A DNA stretch of 64,000 nt. Source: Planctomycetota bacterium. Its GTDB lineage: Bacteria > Planctomycetota > Planctomycetia > Pirellulales > Pirellulaceae. The notes under the pieces are model-generated. The model saw only the letters and a list, made by a program, of their open reading frames with translations, ran no database searches and was not told the origin of the DNA. The translations under genes and the position numbers were made by a program. The DNA lies in NCBI GenBank assembly GCA_014381825.1, contig JACNKX010000038.1, forward strand, positions 62,001-126,000, read 5' to 3'. Positions 1 through 15,000 of the stretch are shown one piece after another (positions within the stretch are counted from its first letter, which is position 1; the number at the start of each line of letters is the position of its first letter).

Positions 1-1
1 C

Positions 2-3000
2 TTCACCGGAAACGCCGCCACCGACGCGGTCGACTACACACCGACCGGAGCAGGAGCAGGCGATTTCAACATAACGAGCGAGGCGTCAAACAACACATTG
101 ACCAATGTCGAGCATCTGATCTGGGACGGTCTTGGTGGCAACGACACGTTAACATTCAACGGGACGACAGGCGATGACAACGTGATCACTCACACATCAG
201 GCAACGAAGCTGATGCGGGTGCTTTCGCGATTGATTCGTTGCTTGGATTGAGTTACCAGAACATTGGCACCGGTGCGACGGTCAACGTGGATGGGGATAC
301 TGGCACCAACACGTTCGTGATGGTGGGCGGTGATGGTGACGATCAATTGCGACTTGGTAACTTGGCAGGTGGCGGGGTACTCGCGGTCGACTTGATTTCG
401 GGCATCGACGTCTTCACCCCAACGGTCGACCACGTTGATGTGAATTTGATCAACACAAATATCGATGTTGTCACGTTGGACGGTCGCTCGGGAACGGATC
501 GTTTCGTGGTAGCGCCGGATTCCGGGCTCACGACGAACGTCCTGGGTGGCGACAGCAACGACACGTTGTTGTTGGACGGTGATGCCAACAATAACGTCAG
601 ATTGACAGCCGATACGGTTGTTCTCAGCTATGAAGCCGGCCCATCGATTGCGGCACCGGGCGCGAACAACGGTGTTGTTTCGGAAGCCATCAGCGGAACG
701 GACGTCAACTATCAAGGCGTCGAATCGCTACAGATTGCTGGCGGTACCGGCACCGCGACCGACGTTATTCTCGTGGTTGACGATGGCGGCGACAATGTTT
801 GGTCCATCGGGGCGGGCGAGCCGATCTCGGGTGGCCCGACCGTTGGAGTTACCATCGACGATCGCACTTCCATATCGATCCAGGACGTGGAAACGCACAC
901 CTTCCAGAACCGCGACGGCGGCGTCGATCGTTTTGTGGTTTCGGCAAATCGCTTGCCCATCGGGATCAACAGTTACAGCGTCACTGGGTTCTCGACGGAT
1001 GATGTGTTGGAAGTCCTAGGATCAGGGAACGCTGACGACTCGATCCGAATATCGAACACGGATTTCCAGACGCTGAATGGGCCTGCGGTCGCGTACGGTT
1101 CTGTTGGTGCGGTCGTTCTGAACGGCGGTGAGGCTAACGACATCTTTACTGTCGAGGCGGACACGACGCCGGTTGGCACGCCGATTCATGTGGTGGGTGG
1201 CAGCGGCTTTGATACGCTACGCGTTCAAGGCAACGCGGCCACGGGTGTTGATGAAGTTGTCTATACGCCTGGCCCGGGGATCGACGCTGGCCAATTGCTT
1301 TATGAAGATGCTGGCGACGCTCGACTGATGTCGATCACGTTTACTGGTTTGGAGCCAGTTCAGGACGCCGTTCCTGCGGCCTTGCTGACGGTGAATGGGA
1401 CGCCCGGTAACAACACGATTAGTTACGCAGCAGGAGCGAACGCCGGGACCAATCCGTTTGCCGGCGTTGCTGCAACGGGCTTAGTTTCTGTCGACAGCTT
1501 CGAGACGATCGAGTTCAGCAATAAGACCGCATTGACGATCAATGCCGGTGCCGGTGATGACACGGTTCATTTGAACAACGGCACTACCCCTGGTGGTAAC
1601 GTCAATACGCTTACCGGCAATATCACCGTCAATGGTGGTGATTCTACGACCGGCGATCGCGTCGTGGTAAACGGAACGACGGGTGCCAACACAGTAGCGG
1701 TGACGCCGCAAGCAGCTGACGCGGTGGATATCACCGGAGTTCTAACCCCAGCTACCTTGGATCTGAACACGGTTGAGTCCGTCACCTTCAACGGTCTTGG
1801 TGGCAACGACACGTTAACATTCAACGGGACGACAGGCGATGACAACGTGATCACTCACACATCAGGCAACGAAGCTGATGCGGGTGCTTTCGCGATTGAT
1901 TCGTTGCTTGGATTGAGTTACCAGAACATTGGCACCGGTGCGACGGTCAACGTGGATGGGGATACTGGCACCAACACGTTCGTGATGGTGGGCGGTGATG
2001 GTGACGATCAATTGCGACTTGGTAACTTGGCAGGTGGCGGGGTACTCGCGGTCGACTTGATTTCGGGCATCGACGTCTTCACCCCAACGGTCGACCACGT
2101 TGATGTGAATTTGATCAACACAAATATCGATGTTGTCACGTTGGACGGTCGCTCGGGAACGGATCGTTTCGTGGTAGCGCCGGATTCCGGGCTCACGACG
2201 AACGTCCTGGGTGGCGACAGCAACGACACGTTGTTGTTGGACGGTGATGCCAACAATAACGTCAGATTGACAGCCGATACGGTTGTTCTCAGCTATGAAG
2301 CCGGCCCATCGATTGCGGCACCGGGCGCGAACAACGGTGTTGTTTCGGAAGCCATCAGCGGAACGGACGTCAACTATCAAGGCGTCGAATCGCTACAGAT
2401 TGCTGGCGGTACCGGCACCGCGACCGACGTTATTCTCGTGGTTGACGATGGCGGCGACAATGTTTGGTCCATCGGGGCGGGCGAGCCGATCTCGGGTGGC
2501 CCGACCGTTGGAGTTACCATCGACGATCGCACTTCCATATCGATCCAGGACGTGGAAACGCACACCTTCCAGAACCGCGACGGCGGCGTCGATCGTTTTG
2601 TGGTTTCGGCAAATCGCTTGCCCATCGGGATCAACAGTTACAGCGTCACTGGGTTCTCGACGGATGATGTGTTGGAAGTCCTAGGATCAGGGAACGCTGA
2701 CGACTCGATCCGAATATCGAACACGGATTTCCAGACGCTGAATGGGCCTGCGGTCGCGTACGGTTCTGTTGGTGCGGTCGTTCTGAACGGCGGTGAGGCT
2801 AACGACATCTTTACTGTCGAGGCGGACACGACGCCGGTTGGCACGCCGATTCATGTGGTGGGTGGCAGCGGCTTTGATACGCTACGCGTTCAAGGCAACG
2901 CGGCCACGGGTGTTGATGAAGTTGTCTATACGCCTGGCCCGGGGATCGACGCTGGCCAATTGCTTTATGAAGATGCTGGCGACGCTCGACTGATGTCGAT

Positions 3001-6000
3001 CACGTTTACTGGTTTGGAGCCAGTTCAGGACGCCGTTCCTGCGGCCTTGCTGACGGTGAATGGGACGCCCGGTAACAACACGATTAGTTACGCAGCAGGA
3101 GCGAACGCCGGGACCAATCCGTTTGCCGGCGTTGCTGCAACGGGCTTAGTTTCTGTCGACAGCTTCGAGACGATCGAGTTCAGCAATAAGACCGCATTGA
3201 CGATCAATGCCGGTGCCGGTGATGACACGGTTCATTTGAACAACGGCACTACCCCTGGTGGTAACGTCAATACGCTTACCGGCAATATCACCGTCAATGG
3301 TGGTGATTCTACGACCGGCGATACGTTGCTTGTGAATGGCACTGCAGCGACGGTGACGGTAACTCATACTGGCGTAGCTGCTGGTACGGTTGCTGGTGCA
3401 GAACCAGTCACAATCACGTACGGCACGATCGAAGGCCTGACGGTTTGGGCTCCTGCTGCGACGACCGAATTGGCAGTTGCTGGCAGCGTGGGCGGTGCCT
3501 ACACGGTGAATCCTGGTGCCGAGACAGATCAAGGTCAGATCTTGAGCAGCGGTGTTCCGGTCACGTTCGACGGTATCGGTGATACAGACGACATTAGCTT
3601 GCTGGCCGATGGCGCCAATGTCACGGTCAATGGCACGATCGCCAACGATGCGTTCACGCTGGTTAATGCAGGCACCACGAACGAAGTCACGATCACTGGT
3701 CGTGCGACGGTCGAAATTCCGGATGCCGCTACCGCAACACTCAACGGCTACACAGGCGCGGACACGTTCACGGTCGACGGTGCCAATGGCTTGACGACGT
3801 TGAACGTAAACGGTGGTGATGGCGACGATCTGCTGGATGCGAACACACCAGCCGGTGCCGTTACCGTTGATCTGGAAGCTCAAACAGTCGCTGGCTTCGG
3901 TGCGACGATCAACTACACGGGTCTGCAGACGGTCGACGTAGACGCAGCTGGCAACGCACTGACAGTCAACGCGACGGACAGTGATGACACGGTTGAAGTC
4001 ACTCCGCTAACCTCCGCTATGGGTGTGTTGACAGCGAACGGTGCCGACCCGGTTGTTCTTTACAACGCCACGGGCAATGCGATTACAGTCGCTTTGGAAG
4101 ACGGCCGGGACACGCTCGTTGTACACGGCAATTCAGCTGCGACGGAGACAATCGGTGTCACCGGTACTGCAGTCACGGCATCTGGTCAGACGGTCAATTA
4201 CAACACTGCTGAGGCACTGACGGTCAACGGTCAGCAAGGCGACGACACATTCAATGTGACGCCTGCCGCCATTCCGATCTTGATCCTTGGTGGCGATCCA
4301 ACCAGTTCGACCCCGGGCGATACGCTGGCTCTTAGCGTTACCGCAGACGTGTCCGTCGCCTCGGGTCCCGAATCGGACTCGGGCAGTTTCGACGTCACCG
4401 GTTCCCAACCTGTCAGCTTTGACGAAATTGAGAACGCGTCCGTGACGGCGACTGCGACCGGTGTTGACATCACCGTCAATGGTACCAACGCGGACGACGA
4501 CATCACCGTTCAAGGAACCGGAACGGATGACCTCACGGTCAGTGTGAACGCAGGCCCAGCCATTCAGTACACCGATGTTGACGGCTTGGTTGTGAACAGC
4601 GATGCCGGCGATGACGACATCGACGTCGAGCTGAACGGCCTGAACGCGTTGGACAACAACATCGCGATTAACGGTGGACAGCCTGGTTCGGGCAGTGGCG
4701 ACATCGTCGCGGTTCGTGGCGCAGGAACTGCGGGTGAGACGCCGACGTGGACTCCGACCAGCGGCACTGCTGGTGACTTGACTGGCCTTGGTGAACCGAT
4801 CGCGGTTAGCAACACCGAACTGGTCACTTACGATGGTGAAGCCCAGAACGACGTCCTCGCGGTTGCTGGCGCCGGTGCCGTCAACAACACATTCGTTCAT
4901 ACACCAGGAGCGAACCGCGACTCTGGGTCTGCCGATGTAATCAATCCGACAACGACCTTGCTGGGAATCTCTTACGTCAATCTCGGCTTGACCGGACGGA
5001 TTGACTTCGATGGTGCAGCCGGCGTAGGCGTCAACACGTTGGTGGCGTTCGGAACCGACTCGAACGACACATTCGCGCTGACGGCCGCAGCGACGGATCC
5101 CGGAATCATCGACTTGGCACGCGTGTCGGGTGCGCACGTGCAAATTCGCACCACCGCAATAACGATTTTGGAACTAGAGTCCTTGAGCGGCGATGACACC
5201 TTTGACATTCCCGGTCCACAGCCTTATACCGGCGGCATCACTCTGTCTGGCGGCGATCCTTCGGCATCGGATATCGCGAATATTACGGGCAACGCGACAG
5301 CGATTGCATTGACCTTAGGTGATGCTCTCGTGAATCCGAACGAGTTGTCAACCGTAACTGGCGGCGGTTTCGGTACAACCGGGATTAGCTTGTCGGGCAT
5401 TGAGCACGTCAATTTGGACGCAAATGCAAACCTCACGGTCAACGGATCGTCGGTCGATGACGACGTCACTTATACGCCAACCGGCGCGGCTTCCGGCCAA
5501 CTCACAAAGGATGGTTTGAATACGCAGTTCTCGTTGACAGATGTCGGTAACCTCGATATCGCCGGAGGTACCGGCGACGACACACTGACGGTCAACGCGA
5601 CCGCCGTCGATAATGAGATCACAGTCAGCGGTACACAAGTGCTGTTCACCACTCCAGCCCTGCAGGGTGTCGATTCCATTGCGACGATTAGTGCCTTGAC
5701 TGTGAACGGTCAACAAGGACAAGACATCTTTAATGTGACTTCGCACGCGACAGTGCCAATCTTCTTGGTTGGCGGCGATCCAGTTGGGACGACAATTGGT
5801 GACGAAGTACGCTTGACGGCAGCTGCGGCGCAAACGGTTGCCTACACGCCAGGCCCCGAACCCGATGCGGGAAGCTTTGTGGTGACGATAGCAGGCCCGA
5901 CCGATCTGGCACCGGTCAGCTTCGATGAGATCGAAGGTGCTCAGGTAACCGGAGTCGCGACAACCGTTGGTACGGTTGCATCGATCAACGGCACCAACGC

Positions 6001-9000
6001 CGACAATGACATCACGGTCATCGGTAGCACGACGGAAGTGGATGATTTCACGGTCAGTGTCGACGGCGGACCTGCTATTCGATTTGTGAATTTGGCGAGC
6101 TTGAGCGTCAACGGACAAGCCGGTGACGACGATATTGATGTTGAACTGAACATGGTCAACCTGGCCGACGACATCGCGATCGATGGTGGTCAGCCTGGAT
6201 CAGCCCTTGGCGACACGATCACGGTGCGTGGAATTGACACCAACGCCGACACGCCAACTTGGACGCCGAACAACACCGGCGCAGGCGGTGCCTTGTCGCT
6301 GGGCGATGACATCGCGATCAGCAACACTGAAAACCTGATCTACGATGGCGAGTCGAACACCAACGAGACGATCACCGTGATCGGATCGACGGGTGCCGAA
6401 ACCTTTACTCACACGCCTGGGTCGGATCTAGACTCGGGCTCAGTCGGCGTTTCAGACGCAACTCAGTCCTTGCTCGGAATCAGCTACGTCAACTTGGGTG
6501 TTGGAACGGGTGCCGTTCTGTTTACTGGCGGCGGCGGGACCGACACTCTTGTTGCGCTCGGTACAGGATCGGACGACTTGTTTGATATCAATGCAACGAC
6601 CGGCAACGTCGATCTAACTCGAGTTAACGGAGCCCATCTGGAACTCCGTCCAACGGCGATCGCCAACTTGGTGGTTGACGGTCAGGATGGCAACGACAAT
6701 TTCGATGTCAATCTGGGACAGCCCTACACCAATTTGACGGTTCGAGGTGGCGGTCCTGGCAACAGCGACACGTTGACGATCAACGACGTCGTGGGCGTCG
6801 CTGATGCGTTAACGGTAACTCCAGCCGCCGAACCGGGTGAAGGTTCGATTGCGCATACCGGCGGTGTGACGACTGGCTACGTTGGCATTGAACACGTTCA
6901 ACTGTTGGCCTCCAATGGGAACACGCTTGATACATTGATCGTTAATGATGACGGTGCGGACAACGACTGGACCGTCGCTGGCGGACCAAGCATTGGTGGC
7001 GCGGACAGCGATCGCATTCAGATTGATAGCCGCGAGTCGATCGACTACCAGTCGTTCCTGTCGGTTACCTTGCGGAACACAACCGCTCCGGCCGCGAGCG
7101 ACGACACCTTCAGCATTCGCGCGACCGAATTGAATAACTTCGGTTCGTTCGCCGTAACTGGTGACGGCAATGACACGCTCGAGTTAGTTGGCACGGACAA
7201 CGACGACGTCTTTACTCAGCCAACCGCTACACAGTTCACGGCGAACGCGATCGCAATTGACTTCACAACCAATACGATTGAAACCGTTCGCCTGCTCGGC
7301 CTGGACGGTGATGATTCCTTCGCACTGAACTTGAGTACGTTGGACGCGGGCGTCGAGCGCGTTGTTACCGCTGGTGCTCAACCCACCGCATCGGACACCG
7401 TCGACCTGACGGTTACCGAATCCGCGACGGTCGCGCAAGGCGCCGACTCGCAGTCGGGCGTCGCTACTGACGTCTTCGATGGCCAAGAGGTTCACTTCTC
7501 TGGCTTGGAAGTGCTGAATGTTGTGTCGGCCAACGTGGATACTGTCGCAACCGACATCATCACGATTCAAGGAACGAATGATAACGACACCGTTGCAATA
7601 GCACCCGTAAGCGCCAGCAACGACGGGCGGGTCCGCATCAATGATGGAACGATTATCACGTTTAACACGCTTACCAACGACAACTTCACGGAGCTTGTCG
7701 CTGAAGGCTTGGGTGGTAATGATGACTTCTCGGTGTCGCCAATCGTTGGCACTCCGATTCGCATTCGCGGCGGACAGCCAACGGCCTCTGACAGCGTGTC
7801 GATCAATGTGACCGACGATGTGAATTACGCCCCGACGGCAATCGATGGTGCTACGGTCAGTGCAACCACCGCAGGCGACTTTGACGATGTCGTTCTCGAG
7901 ACGGTCGAGCATGTTGCCCTGAGCGGTGATGATGGTGGACACGAATTGACCATCACCAGTCCGACCGGTGCTAGTACAACGACGTTGACTCCAGGTGCAA
8001 CCGTCGACTCGGGCACGGCACAAGTTGACGAATTGCTGCCAATGAGCTTTGAGGGCTTCGGTGCGGCGGGTTCGATTGTCTTGGCGGACGGCGACAACAA
8101 CGATACTTTGGTCTACGTTGGCACCAACAGCGACGACGGCTTCCGCGTAAGCGATGGCACGGTCGATCAAGTAAACCTCAATAACCAGATTCCGGTTGAT
8201 GCTTCGCAGATCGATGTCGTGACCTTGGATGCTGGCGATGGCGACGACACGATTGTAGTCGATGGTACTACGACCTTGGGGACGATTAATGTCCTTGGTG
8301 GCGGTGGCGACGATGCAGACACGTTAGATGCCAATACTCCAGCCGGAGGCGTCACGGTAGACTTGGGTGCATCGACGGTTGTTGGTTATAGCGCGTTGAT
8401 CAACTACACCGGCTTGCAGACCATCGCGGCTGATGCCGGAGACGCGATCATCAATGTGAACGGTACGGGTGGCGACGATTCGATTGTTGTCACGCCGTTA
8501 ACTAGTGAGACGGGAACGGTACAAGCGAACAATGTTGATCCTGTCGTAGCATACGAGAACACGAATGGTGCTGCAGTTAATATCGATGGCAATGGTGGCG
8601 AAGACTTGCTGATCGTCAATGGCACCGCTGGCCCTGACGCCCCAATCACTGTCGACGTACCAGCACGCGCCGTCACGACGGCTGGTATCGTGACTTGGAC
8701 CGCAGCCACGGTGGACGCGTTGACTGTCCAAGGGCAAGCGGGCGACGATCGATTCGAGGTCACGGCGGGAGCCATTCCGCTGTTTATCCTTGGCGGAGAT
8801 CCCGTTTCCTCGCTGCCTGGCGACGCTCTAAATATTACCGCGGCGGCCGGTGAGAATGTTGAATTCACACCGGGACCCGAAGACGATGCCGGAAGCTTCA
8901 CGGTCGGCACAAACGCACCTGTCAGCTTTGACGAAATCGAATCGTCCACTATCACCGGTATCGGCGGTGCTGGCGGAACAACTGTCACGATCAACGGAAC

Positions 9001-12000
9001 GAACGCCGACAATGACATCACCGTAATCGGTCACGCGACTGACGCTGACAATTTCACGGTCAGCGTCGATGGTGGACCTGCGGTCAGCTATGTCGATATC
9101 GCTGCCTTGACCGTCAATAGTCTCGCCGGTGATGACGACATTGACGTCGAGTTGAACGCCCTTGAATTGAACGCTGACGTTGCGGTTGACGGTGGTCAGC
9201 CCGGATCGGCCGGCGGCGACACGCTGACCGTCCGTGGTGACATCGGTGCCGGTGGAAACGACGATACGGCAATATGGACACCCACCGGAACACTTGGCGG
9301 TGAGTTCAGTGTCTCGGGCGAAACCATCGTTGTGAGCAGTACCGAGCATCTCGTCTACGACGGCGAGTCCGACGACGAACGATTGACGATCGCCGGTGAT
9401 GGTACGGTCCCAGCGGCACGCGACGAAACATTTACGCACACACCTGGCGGCGCGCGCGACGCAGGGTCCGTTTCCGTCAGTGATGACACGACGCCGCAAA
9501 CGCTCCTTGGCATCAGCTACGTCAACCTCGGTCTCGGTGCAACCGCGTCAGTATTGATCGATGGCAACGACGGTGCTGACACGCTAATCGCACTTGGTAC
9601 GGATTCGAGCGACCAGATAACGGCGACGCTTACGGCTGACGATGCGATCGACGTCGACCTAGTCAGCAGCCTTGGCACACACGTTGAACTGCTTAGCTTG
9701 GTCATCGAGAGTTATCAAGTGAACAGCCTGGAAGGTAACGACGACATCACCGTCGTTGCAGCTACCTTTGAAGTCACCACCGCCTTCGAAGTGATCGGTG
9801 GAGGCGCCGACGACACGCTATTTCTGTCTGATGACAATGCCACTGCAGTCGGTATGACTCCAGATGCGATTGACAGTGACGATCAAGACATCACTGGTAT
9901 TTTTGTCGCGGCTCCCGCGACGACTATTGATGTCACAGGAATCGAAGTGATCAACTACACGGGCAATACCGCCGAGAGTTTGACGGTCAATCCGGGTGGT
10001 GGCGATCATCTGGTACGCGTCGATGCTTCGGCGATCGCTGGCACGGATCGTGTTACATCCGACAACTTGCCTCAGATTGAGTTCAGTGGCGTCGACACGT
10101 TCACCGTGGATGGCAGTGGAATTGGCGCGACCGTTGCGACCTTCAAGACGAAGGAACTCGCGGGAGCGATGAACACGAACTACACCTTCTCAGGCATGAG
10201 CGAAGACACTTTGGTCATCGAAGGTAATGATGGCTCGAATGATGCCTATACGGCCACGAACGCGGCGGCGGCGACAATTACTGGGCCCGTTGCGGTTGCT
10301 GATGGTAGCGGTGCAGGCGTCACGGTCACCGGCACGAACGCAGCGCTCGGTCGTTTACAGATCAACACGTTGGGTGGCGATGACATGGTGTTGGTGAGTG
10401 TAGCTGGCACGGCATTGATTGATGTACCGATCACGTTCGCTGGCGGTTCCAATAACGACACGCTGACCATTTCAGGCACGCCGACAGGTGCTGGTACGGC
10501 AGCGGCTGAGTACTCGCCCGGTCCAGGCGTGGGCGAAGGCCGCGTGACCTATGACACCGCAGGCATGGTCATCGATTTCACCGGACTCGAACCGGTTATC
10601 GACTTGGTCCCAGGCACGTTGACCGTCAACGGCACTGATGCCAACAACGCGATCGACTATCGCGAGACGGGTGCTAACGGACTCGTTTCGGTCGATGGCT
10701 TCGAAACGATTGAGTTTGCGAACAAGAGCAATCTGACGTTGCAAGGTCTTGCTGGAAGCGACGACTTCCACTTAGCAGCAACCAGCAACGGCTTGGCCGC
10801 CGGTGGTACGGTCACCATTGATGGAGGCACCCCGACACTGGCTGTCGATACCTTGGTCGTGAATGGCGCCGCAGCCGGAACTGCTGTTGCAGTCACTCAC
10901 ACAGGCGCGGATACCGGCACGATCACGGGAGTTGGCCCGACATCGGTTGGCTACTCGGCAATCGAAGGTTTGACGGTCAACGCCGGAGCATCGACGGACT
11001 TGGCGGTTTCCGGGTCCGACGACTACACGGTCAACCCAGGTGCCGAGACGGACCAAGGTCAGATACTAAGTAGTGGTGTTCCGATTACGTTTGACGGTTA
11101 TGGTACTGGCGACGACATCGACGTCACCGCAGGTGCGGCAACTGGTACGCTGACTGTAAACGCAACGAATGAGAACGATCAGATCACGATTGGCGGCCTG
11201 GCCACGAATCGAGTCGTGATTGATGGCCGAGCGAACATTAACGCAACGACGCTGACGAACGCCGTGGTAAATGGCTTCGCTGGTCATGATACGTATCTGA
11301 TCGTCGGCGGTCATGCCTTCACCGGCACGCTTGACTTGTTTGCTGGTTCCGATGACGACGACGATTTCGCAATACTGACATCCGCGACAGACGCAGTGAC
11401 CGTTAACCTGACGCCGCCGGTCGTGCCGCCGTTCACTCCGTTTGTGGGAAGTATCACCGGTTATTCGACGACAGGCACGATTCGTTACAGCGGTTTCGAG
11501 GCGATCAATGCCGATGCCGACGGAAACACCATGTTGGTGAACACCACCGCCTTGGACGATACGACAGTAGTTACGCCTTTGTCGACGACTGCTGGCGAGC
11601 TCCAGAATAATGGCACTGATCCTTTGCTGATCTACACCGGGGTTATTGCCGGTGGCCTGACCGTCGATCAAGGAACTGGAGAGAACACGTTGGTCGTGAA
11701 TGCGACGTCGGCGAGCGACGATCCGATTACGGTGGACGTTCCAGGTTTGTCGGTAAACACGAGTGCTGCCAACGGTGGTATCGTGTTGTTCACCGCCGAC
11801 ACGAATGCCCTGACCGTCAACGGCCTTCAGGGTGATGACGTCTTCAACGTGACTCCAGGTGCGATTCCGGTCTTCATCGACGGCAGTGACCCGATTGGCG
11901 TGGTTGGAGATACGTTAAACCTGATTGTCAATACGACTTCAATGTTCAGCCCCGGTCCGGAAGGCGACGAAGGCGGCTTCGATATCGACAGCCTGACGGG

Positions 12001-15000
12001 CCGAGTCAGCTACGACCACATCGAATCGATCTCCGTGACCGATCCGGCTGGCGATGATCTGGTTGCGACGGTGATGGGCACGCACGCCGATGACGACATC
12101 ACGGCTCAAGGCGCGGCAGCCAATACGGTCGACGTGTGGGTCAACGATGGCCCGCGAGTCCGTTACAACGGTGTTGGCACTGTCACGCTGCAGGGCAAGA
12201 GCGGTGACGACGACATCACGGTAGACGTGAATGTCGCCGGTCTGGGCGTCACCATTAACGTGGACGGCGGTTTACCAACGACCGGCAGCGACGAGTTGCG
12301 TGTCACGGGCGTCGACGGCGATGCAGCGGACGCGGTCTTGTGGGTGCCTTCGAGTACCGATTCAGGCGCGTTGACCGTGACGGCGCAAACGATCAACGTC
12401 ACGGCGATCGAATCGCTCCTCTATGACGGCGAAGCCGACAACGACTTGCTGACGGTCAACCACACCGGCCGCTTCATTCATACGCCGGGTGCCAACATCG
12501 ACAGCGGCAGCTTCACGCTCAACGGAGCCGCTGGTGCGTCCCTTGGTATTAGCTATAGCGACCTGGGTGCCACCGGCACGGTCACCGCCAACGGTTTGGG
12601 GGGAGCTGACGAGTTGGTCGCACTGGGCACCGACGGCAGCGATGTGATTGATGTCACTTTCTCTGCGACCGATGCGATTGACGTCGATTTGACGTCGGCC
12701 ACAGGCGTGCACGTTGATTTGCTCAGCACGGCGGTGGAGAGCTATGAGATTCGGGCCGGCGAAGGTGATGACGACGTCGAGATCACTCAGACCGGAGCCA
12801 TCACGCCGCTAATCAACGCTGTCGGCACTTTCAATGTCTACGGCGATGGCAACGGCAGTGGCAGCGACACGCTCAGCCTGATCGGCGCCGCCGGGACGGC
12901 CGAGAATGTCAACATCGTTCCCGACAACGCCAATCCGGACGACCAGGATATCACCGGGCTGGGTGCCCAGATCGATGTTACCGGCATCGAGTCGATCGAG
13001 TTTGTTGGACAGGCGGCTGATCCGGATACACTCAACGTCAATCTTGGCGAAGGCGATAATACGGCCCGCGTCGAACGTGGCGCGGACATCGTGGGCGTGG
13101 CAGCCGACGTCATTTCGTCGGATAGTTTACCCAACATCGCTTTCACCGGCTTGGCTAACTTTACGGCCACCGCCGGTGGCGGGGCCGATGTGGTGACCTT
13201 CGCACCGTGGTTCCTGTCTGGTGCCAGCCTTGATTACCGCTTCGACGGAGCGGGCCCCGACGCGCTGGTGATCGAAGGCGTCGACGGCGCGACCAGATTC
13301 CGCGGCGACGATCGCTTTACCGTCACCAACCCGGTGCAGGGCGTCTTCCCTGTCGATCCGCCCGTCCAAGTCACCGCCAGACGCGGCACTCTAGCCGTCG
13401 TTACCGTGGTCAACACAGACCTGGGCCGCTTGCAGATTAATGGGCTCGGCGGCGATGACGGTGTGACCGTCGACGTGGGTGATATCGATCTGATCGGTGT
13501 TCCGATTACGTTTGATGGCGGAGCTGGCAGCGATTTGCTGATCGTGGACGGAACTCCCGCCACGCCTGTGGTGACCACGACCTATACGCCTGGCCCCGAT
13601 ATCACCGAAGGCCGGTTGACGTATGACTCGAACATGACGATCGACTTCGTGAACCTGGAACCGGTCCTTGATCTGGTTCCCGCCGCCAGCTTGGTGGTCA
13701 ATGGAACGGGTGCCGACAACGCGATTGATTACGTTGTCGGAACGTTCACCGGTCCACCGGCGAATCCGCTCAATCCACTGGGCCTGGTCACGGGCAAGGT
13801 GTCTGTTGACGGCTTCGAGACGATCGAATTCGCGGACAAGGCCAACTTGACACTGAACGGCAATGCCGGCGACGACGTGATCTCGCTGAACTATGGCACC
13901 GCGCCATCGCTGCTGACCAGCATCACGGTCAACGGCAATAACCCAACCGCCAGCGATACGCTGATTGTCAACGGCACCGCCGCGACGGTCACGGTCACGC
14001 ACACCGGCGACGATGCGGGCATTATCACCGGCACCGAGCCGGTTCCGGTAACGTACGACACGATCGAGCACTTGATTGTCAACGCTCAGGCGAGCACCGA
14101 ATTGGCGGTCGACGGCGGAGTGGGCGGCGTCTACGCGGTCAATCCGGGCGACCAGGCGGACGAAGGAACCGTGCTTTCCAGCGGAGTCCCAATCAACTTC
14201 ATCGGCATCGGTGACGGCGACGACATCAACTTCCTCACCGACGGCTCGGACGTGACGGTCAACGGCACCGATGAGAATGACGTCATCACCGTGGCGGACA
14301 ACGCAGCCCAGAACGACGTCACCATTAACGGCCGCGCAACGGTCGAGATTCCCGACGCCGCCGATGCAACGTTGAACGGTTTCGCGGGCGACGACCAAGT
14401 CTTGGTCGACGGCGCGAACGGCCTGGCGAATTTGAATGTCAACGGCGGCGGCGATGGTGTCGACGTGCTGAACATCGTGGGCGCGGCGGGAACTGCCGAA
14501 GACGTGGTGATCGCCGAGTGGGCCACCAACACGACCCACCAGACCATCACGGGCTACTTTGCCAACATTCTGGTCAGCGGTACCGAGTTGATCGAGATCG
14601 ACGCTCAGTCGGCCGATCCGGATACGCTCAACGTGCAGCTCGGTTCGGGCAACAACACGGCTCGTGTTGAGCGCGGTTCCGATATTGCTGGTTCGGCAGC
14701 CGACCTGATGACATCCGACAGTCTGCCCGACATCGCGTTCACCGGCCTGGCCAACTTTACGGCCACCGGCGGTGACGGGTCCGATTCGGTGACCTTCGCC
14801 ACCTGGTTCCTGACGGGTGTTGATGTGATCAATGGCGAACGGGATTACCGCTTCGACGGAGCCGGCCCCGACTCGCTGATCATCGAAGGCGTCGACGGCG
14901 ACCAGAGATTCATCGGCGACGATCGCTTTACCGTGACCAACCCGGCGCAGGGCACCTTCCCTGTCGATCCGCCAGTCCAAATCACCGACAGACGTGGCAT

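Noticed and set aside
197-2380. Two identical 172-codon minus-strand frames at 197-715 and 1862-2380
   Set aside because: They are shadows of the tandem duplication. They are useful as evidence that the two copies are identical, but not as genes.
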